Of a stretch of DNA of 64,000 nucleotides, positions 53,837-64,000 are shown in pieces. Positions within the stretch are counted from its first letter, which is position 1. Each line of letters opens with the position of its first letter. Under the pieces are notes generated by a model. The model did not search any database and was not told where the DNA came from. It was given only the letters and a program-made list of their open reading frames with translations. The position numbers were made by a program, and so were the translations under genes. This DNA comes from Aporrectodea caliginosa (taxonomy: Eukaryota > Annelida > Clitellata > Crassiclitellata > Lumbricidae): contig JACEVL010000415.1 of the NCBI GenBank assembly GCA_020284085.1, positions 2,788,227 through 2,852,226 on the forward strand, written 5' to 3'.

Positions 53837-56030
53837 ACTGAATAATGTCACTTAATGCGCTATAACCTCTATGGACTTACTACACTACGGAGTTTTCTAC
53901 TTTTTCGCAAAACAACAAAAGAAGTTCTTCCTATTATCGCTTCTCGAAATCACATTTCTTCCAGCTCAACTAAGTTCAAGCTGTTTAAAATTTATTATGT
54001 AATAATAATTAATGAGATTTCGAAGTTCAAACTAATTATTCCTCTCACTGAATCAGATAATTCAGTAGATTCACAAACTCAATTTACCTTTTGTTAACGA
54101 AGCTGTCCATCGGTCCCTTGCTTGGATCACTTAGGCCTAGGCCTATAGGCCTACTTTAGTTCTTTTCATGACGCTCCGTGACAATATATAATGTATGAAG
54201 TTCTAAGACAATGATTTAAGTTGAAATTATTAAGCTATTTTAGAGTCTCCTCTTATCAACAATAAAACACGACTAATTATTAATAGATTGCAAACACCAG
54301 TGGTGGCCAACCCTACGGTACGCGTGGCATTTGTGGCACGCCAGCCTCTGATGAGTAACACCAGAGACGGGTTTAGGTAGGCTTACCGGCGATATATGCG
54401 GCTGCCTAGAGCGGCATTTTTCAAAGGGCGGAAAAATCCGAAAAATACATGGTGGTCGCTTCCGTCAAAAAGATGTCATTTATGAGTAAGGGGTGTCATT
54501 TTTGTCCTTGCCTATAGCACAACACTGCCAAAGATTGTCAAAGGCCGCCAGTCAGTGGCACGGAGGACCTTGCAATTTTCTTTAAAAAATTCCAATGGTT
54601 TTTGTAGTTTAGAATTTTATCTATATATATGTAGAATTTTAGGCGCCTCTGTAGCTCCGTAGTTGCAGCAACCTAGGGGCTGGTCGGCTTCGCCCTTATA
54701 CCAGAGGTCCGTGGCCTGGTTGATCGGCCTGACGGCTGCAGACGAGCACAGCACACGAGCTTAAAAGAGGGGTGTGGAAGGCTCTTCAGTCGGCATGCAG
54801 TCAAAGTCCACTTTCTCCACAGTATATTTATGCTATGCAGAGATATAAGTCGAACTTGTTCCTACTGTATAGGGTCATAGGATGGGAACAAAGAAACAGA
54901 CTGCATGATAATTAACAAAACTCAGTAATTCTTGTAAGTTGTTGGTGGCAACGTGTTGACGTGTAAGCTGCCTGATCTCATTGGTCAAGTTTCCACTTGG
55001 CAATTATTTAACAAAAATAGCAGTCAAAATTTCTTTAACAATTTGGGGGGGGACACCGGTATACTGCGTCCCCTCCACTGCTAAAGGTGGGGGGGGACAT
55101 GTCCCCCTCGTCCCCCCCGGGATCGCCGCCCCTGGGACTCTTCCTCTTGTCTTTTTGGCTTCCATTCTTCCCTCAATAATTCTTAGGAGCCCCAGGAGTG
55201 GGGATGGCGACAGACCTGGTGGGGATGTGGACAGACTCGCGGGAATGAGGTGGAGATGAAGACAAAATAATGTTGTCCCCGTGTCACTCTCTGTAGGCCC
55301 TACCTCATCCTTCGAAGCTGTCTCGTCCTCAACGAACCCGCAGTAGCAGCTGCTCTAGCTCCCCCTCTGATGAGTGACTGATGACGGGCTGTCTACATAC
55401 GCAGCGCTCGTGAATAAACTGCAGTGCCTTGCCCTCAGCTTTAGAGTATCGCTGTAGAAATTTTGATTTATGACTACGACTCTACTATAGCCTGACCAAA
55501 CCGATTTCATCCGGGCCAAGGCTGATGTGATAACAACATCGTCAAACGGGGACAATTGAGAAGCCACATATCTTCCGTGCTTAAGTGACAAAGACGTAAA
55601 CTTGTTGTCCGCAAACTGCGGCAAACACGTTCAGGTAGTTGTTGACTCTTATTGAGTCTTGACCTCGACAATTACGTTATAACGCTTTCCAATGGCTGAG
55701 CACAAGTCGCATGTATTAACGGCACAGGCGTCAAGCTACACGACCTTTTCAGACTCATATTCGCGACCAGTCTTGGCCTGAAATTTGGAGACGCTAGAGA
55801 GGGTACTTCACATGTCCAAAGTTCAAGCAATATGCCGACAAAAACAAACTTAACGATTGGAGTTAATTTATAATCGTCCAGAGTTCAATAGGCTTGAAGG
55901 ACCCACTTGCTGGTTAATTCCTTATGCCTCATGTCCACTTAGCGCATACTCGTCATAACGCTTTGCATTTTTAACCTTCAAAACAACATTATTACTAAGC
56001 AATGAAAGAAACTATTCGATTTAAGAAATG
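53837..56030. other. Intergenic, degraded repeats
   Basis: No gene is supported. Near 54305 CAGTGGTGGCCAACCCTACG looks like one end of a hAT-type element, and near 55110-55135 GGGATCGCCGCCCCTG looks like the other end of a different one. Neither has a matching partner end or target duplication here. Confidence 0.4.
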
Positions 56031-56039
56031 CAAATTTAA

Positions 56040-56287
56040 AATCTGTTTCCACGCACTTCTTTCTGCGCGCGCCTTGAACGGAAGGCCGGTTGTGGTGCGG
56101 CTTGAGTTACAGAAAACCTATACTGGGTATGATCAGATTTGAAACTGTAACCTGCTGCAAATATAAATTTTACACCTTGAACTTTGGATCATACCCAGTG
56201 CAATTTGGTTGTTGCTTGGCGTGTTGTGTACAGCTGTTGTCGGCATTTTGTTATCTCTCGGTTTCGTCGTTTTAAGTTGTTTGCACA
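56040..56287 (+). promoter_or_regulatory. Likely ALDH4A1 promoter/5'UTR region
   Basis: A locally GC-rich patch (TTCTGCGCGCGCCTTGAACGG, GGCCGGTTG) precedes the proposed ALDH4A1 start codon by about 200 bp, in otherwise A+T-rich DNA. No TATA box is assigned. The inference rests only on position and composition. Confidence 0.35.
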
Positions 56288-56331
56288 ATGATTTTGTCGA
56301 TAAGAAAGTCAATACTCGATCTGTCAAGAAG
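56288..56331 (+). CDS. ALDH4A1: ALDH4A1 proposed first exon (mitochondrial presequence)
   Basis: ATG 56288 opens 14 codons plus two bases before donor AAG|GTAAGG. The peptide MILSIRKSILDLSR is short, basic and amphipathic, as in matrix targeting signals. The two leftover bases (AG) join the single base that opens the exon at 59760 to make Ser, so phase is satisfied exactly. There is no sequence homology in this region, so it rests on splice, phase and presequence logic. Confidence 0.62.
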
Positions 56332-59300
56332 GTAAGGAAGAGTCTTTATTTATTTACAACAGAGCATCTTGTTGGCGAAATTGATGATCATTAGATCCTG
56401 GCTCGAAACATATATCACACATGTTGCAGCTTTTCGTTAGTGGACTGTCAGTCTGAAGGGACCCTGGACCAGTTTATCGTTGTTACGCAGTGGCGTAACG
56501 AAGGGTTTCAGCGCCCAGTGGCAAGGGTTGATGACTGCCCCCTTTTAAATTTCTTGTTGACTTTTAATCGTTCTTGTCATAGTACTGGGTCTTTCGCACT
56601 GGGAGCGCCTCTGATTGGTGTGCACTGCGAGAGGCGCTATACAAATTGATAGATACAATACAATACAATACAATACTATGTTCAAGTTACTGAAAGCTAA
56701 TTTTGCGCCCCTCTGGTGCTGCACCCGGGGACGGTGCCCCCGTCTTCCCCCTTCTTTACGCCACTGTTGTTACGTCCCGAATTCTTTTATCAATGATCTG
56801 TAGCGCTCTAATATCCAATTTTAGAATACATACAGTTAAGGTACTTAATTAAAGTATCAGTATTGTTTAGAAACCGGAATTTTTCAAAATTTCACTTTGA
56901 CAAGTCTGAGAAATCATTTACATGTAAAAATGTAATCGCACTCAAACATAGCTTCTGATTGAATTTGCAATCAAGTGCGTGCAAAACTGAAAAAGTATTT
57001 ACAGAATGATTCATTACGACTTGTTAGCAGGTGATTAGGCCTAAGCTGTGTTATGAAAGTCTATTTCTGTTTCTTTTCACTATTATTTAGCTTTTTGGCC
57101 ATTTTTTGTAAGCGCATTGCATTCTGACAATGTGTTAACGAATGAACGAAGATTCTATTCTGTTCTGTTTTGAATTTATGATAGTTTAATCTTGACTTCG
57201 GTTGAAGCAAACTATTCTTGAATTTGACAGAGCTATAGCAATAAATGATTTGATGAATTGAGATAATGTAGTGGGGACCCATCTATGTGTAACTGATTTA
57301 TATGCAACTCCGCTTAACACGCAGTTGTGCCATGGCTCTCACCAATACTTATTTAACTAGCAAGACCAGTTAACTTGTGGTACAGGAACTTGCTGTGTAG
57401 CAGTCTGTATCAGCTGGGCACAACTGAATATGGGCACAACTGAATATGGAGAGAGCAGCAGTTGCTAGCTGCAGCTGGCTTTAATCTCGGCATAGGGCAG
57501 TACATTTGCAAAGCAGATGAACTTAGTAGAAAGCCACAGAGGGCTCCACTCTCCAGATTTATTTTTAAGTGTTTATGTCATCTGTAAGTAAGGTAAAAGG
57601 TGTTATCTGTGCCTTCCCTTCTGTTGTCAGTCTGTGTTACAGCAGTAGACGCTTTGCTGCCATCTCAGTTAAGGTGACACCAACTGTACACCCATACGAT
57701 TGGCAATTCAATCTGGACAGGCGCTTCCATGCTTTCTTATAATGTCTGAAAACAGTAGATATTGATGTGGCCAGTAACATAAATCTTTGGTGTTCAATCA
57801 CAATAAGTTTTCTCCATAACTAGATATCACTGTGGCCTTTCAAAATTACTGGACAAATCTGATAGCAGGATACAGTGCCTTCACACTGGATACCCTATAT
57901 CTTTGAGTATTCTAGCCACACTAAGTCTTATGGAAATCATGCACTACTGTCATGGTCACAGAGACTTTGAATCCCAACAACTGAGTAAATGGGTATGCAT
58001 TTTGTTTGGTGAACCTTGTAAATTAATTTTGGATGCAAAACCAGCCACTTTACCTGTAATAAATAATAGGCGATCATGTGAGAGAAATAGAATCTGATTA
58101 CGGTGAATTGGTAACAGATTCTCTGATCTAACAAATCACCGTCAGCAACCATGTATCACTCAAATCAAGCCCCCTAAACCTATTGATCTTAAAACTTGAT
58201 TTAAAACTGAAGTAGGACCTCTGCCAGAAATCTTATTAAATTCATTGTCTTATGTACTGGTCACACAGTAGCAGCTAAAAATTAATTCCTCATTCAGTTT
58301 CAATTCAGTTCTGTTGTCTTGAATTTAGTTTCTAATTCTACTTTTAGTTCACAAATAATTTTAATTATCATTTTTATTCAGTTTTCAGGTAATTTTATTT
58401 CTTATTTAAGTTCTCAAAATAATTATTAATCTCAGTTCTGTGAATAGCATTGTATTGTAACTATAAAAAGTCTCTCATTACCATAAATGTTTTCTTGTGT
58501 TTTCTTTGTCCCTCTGTCAAGATTCCACATACAGTAAAATTTCTTTCCACAAAAGCCTGAAAGCCTAGAGCCAATAAAGATCCTCTGCAGTGGGTGCGAT
58601 TTTGCTGTACGAAGTTCGCCTCTCCTTTGAGAAAGCAAAAGGATTCGTAGAATCATTTTCCCTTATGTCCACCAAATAGAGCAATCCAGCTGAGCTGTAC
58701 ACAGTCTGTAGACAGTTTACGATCATCTCGCCAGTGTGGGTGGCTAAGTTCTTTGAGGTTTAAAAAACATGTTGAGGTTTGTCAGACGTGACATCAAAGA
58801 AGCGGATAGTCATACCAAGGAATGATGCTGTTAGTTCATTTTTGTCCACCCATTTAGTCATTTTCTAGCTTTGGACAAGATCTCTTTCAATTCCGTTGAT
58901 TTCGATAGAAACTGTTTCCTGTTGAGCATGTTCATTTTAACCGATCCTATTAATAACAATGAATAATACAAGATAATTAAACAGTTAATCTAGACTAGAT
59001 AGACAATAAGCAGGCTACTGCGTTTGGTTTGAGGGAGTCGACATTCAAGAAAATACCACCCTCTCATATTGTACCGAGTCTACTGCTTCAATTTCCATTA
59101 TGTAACACACCACTTGGTTTACCAACTACTATAATTTGCTGTATAGGTGCAACTCTGCTATGTCTCACCAACTATGTAAGTGGTATTTGCATGTCTCCAT
59201 TGCCATGGGGTGGGTATTTACTGCATGCTATTAAACCATGGGCCGGTTAATAGTGCAGCTCTGTTAACAGTTATGCTGGTTTGGCTGGTTTTGGAGAATA

Positions 59301-62300
59301 TGCATTCTCGGCCTAGGTGCCAGCTGGGGTGCTGGGTGCCCACTGACAGGCATAGTTAATGTGTTGAAAAATAGCAGGCAGAGTGAGCAAATTATGCATG
59401 TTTTGTATAATTTTTGCCTGCATGGCCCTCTGCTATATGATATTCATTTTATTACCTATTTGAAAATTGTTTTTCTCTTATTGGTAAATATAAGGCTTAG
59501 TATTTGCTCATTGTTAATTTTTTTACATCATTTAAACGTGACAAATACTTATTTCACCTTCCCTGATCTACTGTTCATTGTGAGAATTTATATTATTTCT
59601 CAGGATCTGTAATTTAAAAAAAGTTAATTTAGAAAAAAAATTTTTTTAGCAGCAACAATATTTTTTCATTATTAGAAACAGCAGTCCAAGAAAGTAATAT
59701 TCTAGTAAGATGGTATATTTCTGTCTCAGATTTGCTGCCAGTCCTTTGACTTCCTGCAGCCTTTACCATGCAACCAATGACCCAATTTATGGTTTTGAAC
59801 CGGGAACCGAACAGCGTCTGGCACTTGATGCGAAGCTGAAAGAATACAACTCCAAAGTGTTTGAAGTTCCAATTGTTGCTGGAGATGAGGAAATTCGAAC
59901 AAAAAATGTTCGATATCAAGTCAAGGTATGTTGTAACCATTTATGTAATATGGCTAGTTTATTGTGTAAGTGGTAATAGTAAGCTTTTATTGTTGAGGTC
60001 TGGGAATAATTCTGTATATGCTTACCAAGAATTTTCTTTTGCTTATCTTTATGAGGATTTCTCAGTGTACTTGACCTTAATTCTAACCATTTTTCCATTT
60101 ATTTATTCTATAGTCAATGCATTTAATTATTTTCTTTGCCACTAAATTACTCCATATCTTTTTATATTATTTCCGTGGTAAAGACAATAGTCTAGTAGTT
60201 AATAGGCTGGTCATTTCAGACCTGAGGTATTAAATCTCCATAAGGTCAGAAAGATATTAGAAAGTTTCCATTTACTTGATCTCCTGGCAAACTCAGCGAT
60301 AAACTAATTAATCTGACGACACAATGCCTCTGTCAGTGGGTGAATAAGGTGGCGAAGCAGAGGACTGACTACCTGCTGACGATAAGAAAAGTGGTCTCCA
60401 ACAATTTATAAACATAGCTGCCTCTTGGGGTTTGCTTAAGGAACTGTTTTTCATTTCTTTTCCAAGGAGTGCCAGTAGGAATAGCCATTTGTGAATACTT
60501 TAAACCAATTTTTAGATGGCCAGTGGTAATGTGTTGGCCAGAAGATAAATGGATTTTGAGCACTGTCAATTAAGCAAAGTTTGATTATGTTTTTAATTAT
60601 TAAAATGGTTATTACAAATTTCTATTGGACTAGACAGTATGTTGATATGTTTGCATATTTATATAGCACTTCTGTGATTCTTAGTACGGTTTCCTTGATT
60701 TGATGCCTTCTGCATTATAACAATGGCCCTGTTGATTAGATTACATTCAAAATATCTCAAATTTGCATATGTGGTTATATGTAGCATATATAAAAGGTGC
60801 AACTCAAGGTGAGCTGAACATGTATATTGAAGCAAGTCATTCAAACTTTTTGTGGTAGCAGTGACAGATTGTTCCAGAAGGATAGATAGTTATGGACAAG
60901 TGCTTGAAAATGATGCGTGTTTGTTTGAAAGAGTAAATACGGTATGTTGGTTATCGAGAACAAATAAACAGAACTAAAGTTCCTGGATTTAACCAAAAGA
61001 TTTGATCAAATATTACGGTTAGAGATTAGATTACAATTCATTCCATTTTATTCGTAAATGTTCTTTTGATTTACGATTCTGATGTTTGCAGCCATTTGAT
61101 CACGGCAGCAAGCTTACCAAATTCTACTCTGCAGATTCGGTGAGTTTGCCATGCACTACATTCTAAAAGTTTTAACGGAATTGCCAGTTTTGATAGATTT
61201 GTAATTACCTCCATCTCAAACCTCGGGAACATGTGCTCTTCAAAGCTCATCTGATGAACTTTATGATATAATAAGTCATTAGATTCAGATGTAACTGTTG
61301 TTAACTGCTGTCTATTTATGTCTGAACTTTGTGACCTTTATGTTCCATTCCTCTTTCTTTAGACTGCCTTTTTTGTTCAGAAATCTTAAAGGAATTATCC
61401 AGTATGAAATGAAGTTGTTACAGAAATTAATCATATAATATTTGGAAAGGAAATTTCCTGGTTCAACAGACACAGATGGGTAATCAGTTGAAGTGATCTG
61501 TTTATATAGGAATCATTGCAAAAGGCAATTGAAAGTAGTCAGAAGGCTTTCCGTTCTTGGGATGCAACACCACTGGAAAAGCGTGCCGAAATCTTCATCC
61601 GAGCTGCAGAGCTGATCCGTGGGAAGTACCGCGCTGACATTCTGGCAGCGACGATGCTCGGTCAGAGCAAGACGATCATTCAAGCAGAAATAGACGCAGC
61701 CTGTGAACTTTCAGACTTCTATGCATTCAACGCGCAGTGGGCTTTGGTGAGATTCTGCGCTTCTCTTTTGTATTGTATTGTATCTATCAATTTATATAGC
61801 GCCTCTCGCAGTGCACACCAATCAGAAGCGCTCCCAATGCGAAAGACCCAGAGAAAAGAAAGAGGTCTTCAGACAACGAAAAGAGGCAAAGTTTGTTGGT
61901 AATGAGTATTGTTCACAACCCAGGATTGAGTTTCTTGGAAATGCAACGAACCATTCATATAGCACCTTTTTTGAACGTGTATAGCCCATGCTGAGTTTCA
62001 TTGCCATATTTAAGTTTCCAGTCACAACTATGCATATTTTCATATCGCTGTCTATGAACTGAAAGCATTGTAAGCTGTCCACTGCAAATGTTTCTCTGGA
62101 CCTTGTTGACCCGGGTGATACCTTTAGCAATGTAGACAGTTGCATTGTTACAAGTGATTGTCTTGTGTCATGGATGTCTGTCATCTTTTTATTTATGCAC
62201 CAGGTTTGGGTAAGTGGCATCCATCTTAACATTATTAGATGCTGTTGATTATTATCAGAACAGAAGTAGTTATGTAAATTGATGTAGGCTATTAAATTAT

Positions 62301-64000
62301 TTAACGAGTTGTCATTATTTTTGCGTAAAGTTGATGAATGTTCATTGGTGTATGCCATAGTGTGAGTCGTATTCTCAACATTGTCACTGCAATCTGAAAA
62401 TATATGATGTTAACCCTACGGATTTCCATGTATAGCTTGAAAACAATTTAAAGGTAAGATGTTTTTGTCAGATTTTACAGCACTGCAGTTGATTGCAATT
62501 TAGAATTCAATGGAGAATATTTTGAAGTATGGTTAAGTTGTTTTGTGTTTGATTTTCATGTAGGAAGCCCAGAAATGGTCTCCGATCAGTGTTGGCAAAT
62601 GTGTTAATTCACTTGTTTGGAGAGGATTTGAGGTAGTTTACTGTTCTGATCATTTTGTGATTTGACGGCCAGCCTTTTCTAGGCTGGTTGGTAGAGCTTT
62701 GTAATGGAGTTAGCCATTTGTATTCAGCATTTTGGAGTATTCTTTTGCATTGGAAGTCAGTACGGATTGAAACAATCTTTTCATTGATTTTCAGTTTGTT
62801 TGGTTTAACATGGCTAACATGAGAAAAAAATTTAGAGTCCTCAAGTACCTCTTTATTCAATAAGACCGACAGCCATGTTTCTAAGCAGTGTTGAAAGCTT
62901 ATTGACTGATGTTTTTGAAATGTTACAGCTTAAATTACAGGTCCAGTGGGTCAGTGGTATATCAGATGCCAAATGGCAGTGATAGTTATAATACTGCTTC
63001 AGGTTCTACTAGACTATGGACTGATATAAAGTTGATGTATTCTTACCAGAGTTTGAATTTATGTATAATTTGTTTAAGAGGTTTCTACAGAAAACCCTAT
63101 GAAAAGTACTATGTGCTGTTGCTGTGTTTGCAGTAGTTTTTAGACTTAAATGTTCTTATAGCTTAGAATTAAGGTTTTCTGACGTCATGCTTTTGCATTT
63201 GTAGTTTGTATAATTGAGAGTTCCTATGTATTTATTTAACTAGGGATTCTGGGCAGCCATTGCTCCATTTAATTTCACAGCAATCAGTGGTCATCTGGCT
63301 GGTGCTCCAGCTATGATGGTAAGTCGTCTTCACGCTTCATTTATACTGAGAGGCTGAATGCTTGATATCAACCTAAACTAACTGCTACTGATATTTCTTA
63401 CTTTGAACGCATCAACATGACCTTTGTAATTCGATGCTTGTGAGGGAAAGATTATGTATGTGTTATATAATAATGTTATGTGATGCACGATAGTCTAGTG
63501 GTTAGCAGGCTGGACTGTCAAGAGGTTGGTTTTGAATTTCAGCTTTGCTTGTGCCCCCTAACCAACTCGGCTATATTGAGTACACTGACCATGGCACACT
63601 GTCTGTGGGAAGATCCGATGGTGAAGGAGAGGACTGGCCAGTGGCCACCCTACCTGCCTATGCCAAGACCAAGAAAAATAAAAGTGCTAACTGTTCACAC
63701 CCATGACTGCCTCAGCATTAGCTGAAGGGACATCTTCTATTTAACGTTATTCCTCTCTTTAGATTGTAATTGTGCATTTACTTACCTATAGTACCAAAAA
63801 ATCTGGTTATCATATGTGGCTACCAGATAGAATTCTGAATACATGATTTTGGAGTTAAAGAAGGTGTTGAGGTTTCATGCAAACAGCACTGTATACTTCT
63901 TATCCAAGTGTTATAAATATTGAGCGATGTGTGCCATTTCTTTTAGGGTAATGTTGTCTTGTGGAAGCCATCAACCACGGCTATTCTCTCCTCGTACATC
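56288..64000 (+). CDS. ALDH4A1: Delta-1-pyrroline-5-carboxylate dehydrogenase, mitochondrial (5' part)
   Basis: ALDH4A1 oxidises glutamate-gamma-semialdehyde / pyrroline-5-carboxylate to glutamate with NAD+ in the mitochondrial matrix, the second step of proline catabolism (family knowledge). Seven plus-strand exons with matching phases give about 231 residues. First is a proposed targeting peptide (MILSIRKSILDLSRS), then NDPIYGFEPGTEQR, NVRYQVK-PFDHGSKLTKF, SWDATPLEKRAEIFIRAAEL, MLGQSKTIIQAEIDAACEL, and the NAD-binding region start GFWAAIAPFNFTAISG..LAGAP..GNVVLWKPST. All match the ALDH4A1 N-terminal part. The catalytic Cys and Glu lie beyond the right edge, so the entry is partial (human protein about 563 residues). 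Introns hold a hAT-type element, SINE tails and other SINE copies. Confidence 0.95.
56488..56766. mobile_element. hAT-type miniature element (family F), 279 bp, with nested SINE tail
   Basis: The ends are CAGTGGCGTAACGAAGGG and TTACGCCACTG. The perfect 8-bp target duplication TTGTTACG is at 56480-56487 and 56767-56774. It is the same family as 42626-42954. A SINE/LINE tail copy is inserted inside it. It lies in ALDH4A1 intron 1. Confidence 0.94.
56580..56682 (+). repeat. Shared SINE tail nested inside the hAT-type element
   Basis: TGGGTCTTTCGCACTGGGAG, CGCCTCTGATTGGTGTGCAC, GAGAGGCGCTATACAAATTG and (ATACA)n. It is nearly identical to the reverse-complement copy at 61765-61850, so this tail subfamily is young. 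Confidence 0.85.
59760..59925 (+). CDS. ALDH4A1: ALDH4A1 exon 2
   Basis: Acceptor TGACTTCCTGCAG, donor CAAG|GTATGT, 166 nt. It encodes LYHATNDPIYGFEPGTEQRL, then FEVPIVAGDEEIRTKNVRYQ and VK, matching NEPVL.F..GS.ER..L...L.........IP.VVGDEEV.T..VQYQV of ALDH4A1. Confidence 0.94.
60185..60285 (+). mobile_element. tRNA-derived SINE head, family 4 (diverged)
   Basis: ACAATAGTCTAGTAGTTAAT (box A-like) and CTGAGGTATTAAATCTCC (box B-like) parallel the copy at 63486. It lies in ALDH4A1 intron 2. Confidence 0.5.
61092..61139 (+). CDS. ALDH4A1: ALDH4A1 exon 3
   Basis: A 48-nt, phase-0 exon: PFDHGSKLTKFYSADS, matching the family motif PFNHGHKVAKF..AD. Acceptor TTTGCAG, donor GTGAGT. Confidence 0.94.
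61510..61746 (+). CDS. ALDH4A1: ALDH4A1 exon 4
   Basis: A 237-nt, phase-0 exon: ESLQKAIESSQKAFRSWDAT, PLEKRAEIFIRAAELIRGKY, RADILAATMLGQSKTIIQAE, IDAACELSDFYAFNAQWAL. It matches the strongly conserved GQGKTVIQAEIDAA.EL.DF.RFN block. Acceptor TATATAG, donor GTGAGA. Confidence 0.97.
61765..61850 (-). repeat. Shared SINE tail copy, minus, in ALDH4A1 intron
   Basis: TTTGTATTGTATTGTATC then TATATAGCGCCTCTCGCAGT and AGAAGCGCTCCCAATGCG. It is the reverse complement of the copy at 56580-56682 and starts about 20 bp after the exon 4 donor. Confidence 0.88.
62564..62632 (+). CDS. ALDH4A1: ALDH4A1 exon 5
   Basis: A 69-nt, phase-0 exon: EAQKWSPISVGKCVNSLVWR then GFE, equivalent to ELEGQQPISVPPSTNSTVYRGLE. 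Acceptor TCATGTAG, donor GAG|GTAGTT. Confidence 0.92.
63244..63318 (+). CDS. ALDH4A1: ALDH4A1 exon 6
   Basis: A 75-nt, phase-0 exon: GFWAAIAPFNFTAISGHLAG then APAMM, the conserved GFV.AI.PFNFTAIGGNLAGAPA of the cofactor-binding domain. Acceptor AACTAG, donor GTAAGT. Confidence 0.97.
63486..63725 (+). mobile_element. tRNA-derived SINE, family 4, plus
   Basis: The head reads GATAGTCTAGTGGTTAGCAG (box A) and GAGGTTGGTTTTGAATTTC (box B-like). A body of about 180 bp contains GGACTGGCCAGTGGCCACCC and ends near AACTGTTCACACCC. It lies in an ALDH4A1 intron. Confidence 0.65.
63947..64000 (+). CDS. ALDH4A1: ALDH4A1 exon 7 (truncated by window end)
   Basis: Acceptor TTTCTTTTAG, then GNVVLWKPSTTAILSSYI, matching GNVVLWKPSDTAMLASY of the family. 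The exon runs past base 64000. Confidence 0.96.

Noticed and set aside
54297..55135. Possible hAT elements at CAGTGGTGGCCAACC and GGGATCGCCGCCCCTG
   Set aside because: Only single ends were found, with no matching inverted partner or 8-bp duplication.
56090..56394. Hydrophobic plus-strand frame MLLGVLCTAVVGILLSLGF as a membrane protein
   Set aside because: It overlaps the proposed ALDH4A1 exon 1 in another frame, and only the MILSIRKS frame satisfies splicing into exon 2.

Overview
This is eukaryotic genomic DNA: A+T-rich, with short coding exons bounded by GT..AG introns of about 0.3-3.5 kb and dense interspersed repeats. The gene content (an OXR1/NCOA7-type TLDc protein, ALDH4A1, an ankyrin protein), the L2/CR1-like LINEs, tRNA-derived SINEs, hAT miniature elements and a Ty3/gypsy element point to a metazoan, most likely a marine invertebrate. 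The species cannot be read from the window. There are no bacterial operons, CRISPR arrays or rRNA genes.

Layout. (1) 3.5-19.5 kb, minus strand: fourteen phase-consistent exons of an OXR1/NCOA7 homologue (LysM, GRAM-like region, disordered linker, TLDc), including a 35-nt microexon. The 5' end is upstream of 19.5 kb; a weak start-exon candidate lies at 26.25-26.29 kb. (2) 26.99-27.41 kb, plus strand: an unidentified terminal-exon-like open frame. (3) 27.5-37.9 kb, minus strand: eight exons of an ankyrin-repeat protein, mostly one 32-33-residue repeat per 96-99-nt exon. Its stop codon lies 135 bp from the plus-strand stop, tail to tail. (4) 37-46 kb: LINE ends, SINEs, two precise hAT insertions, and an open frame split by one of them. 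(5) 45.2-52.1 kb, minus strand: a decayed Ty3/gypsy retrotransposon (gag, protease, RT, RNase H, integrase) with LTRs, a duplicated 3' end, and a nested solo LTR inside the integrase region. (6) 56.3-64 kb, plus strand: the 5' part of ALDH4A1 (mitochondrial delta-1-pyrroline-5-carboxylate dehydrogenase), running off the right edge.

The genes do not form a pathway. Oxidation resistance (OXR1) and mitochondrial proline/glutamate catabolism (ALDH4A1) are only loosely related themes and their proximity is probably incidental.

The most distinctive content is in the repeats. At least eight non-autonomous hAT-type elements from several families are each bounded by an 8-bp target duplication, five perfect by eye among the six perfect or near-perfect ones listed first, the rest with one mismatch. 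About fourteen copies of a short GC-rich tail (GGGAGCGCCTCTGAGTAG plus GGGGCGCTATATAAAT) occur both at the 3' ends of L2/CR1-like LINEs and on tRNA-derived SINEs. In the LINE copies that tail encodes the last residues and stop of the reverse transcriptase (GSASE-stop). Two unrelated minisatellites closely flank one OXR1 exon.
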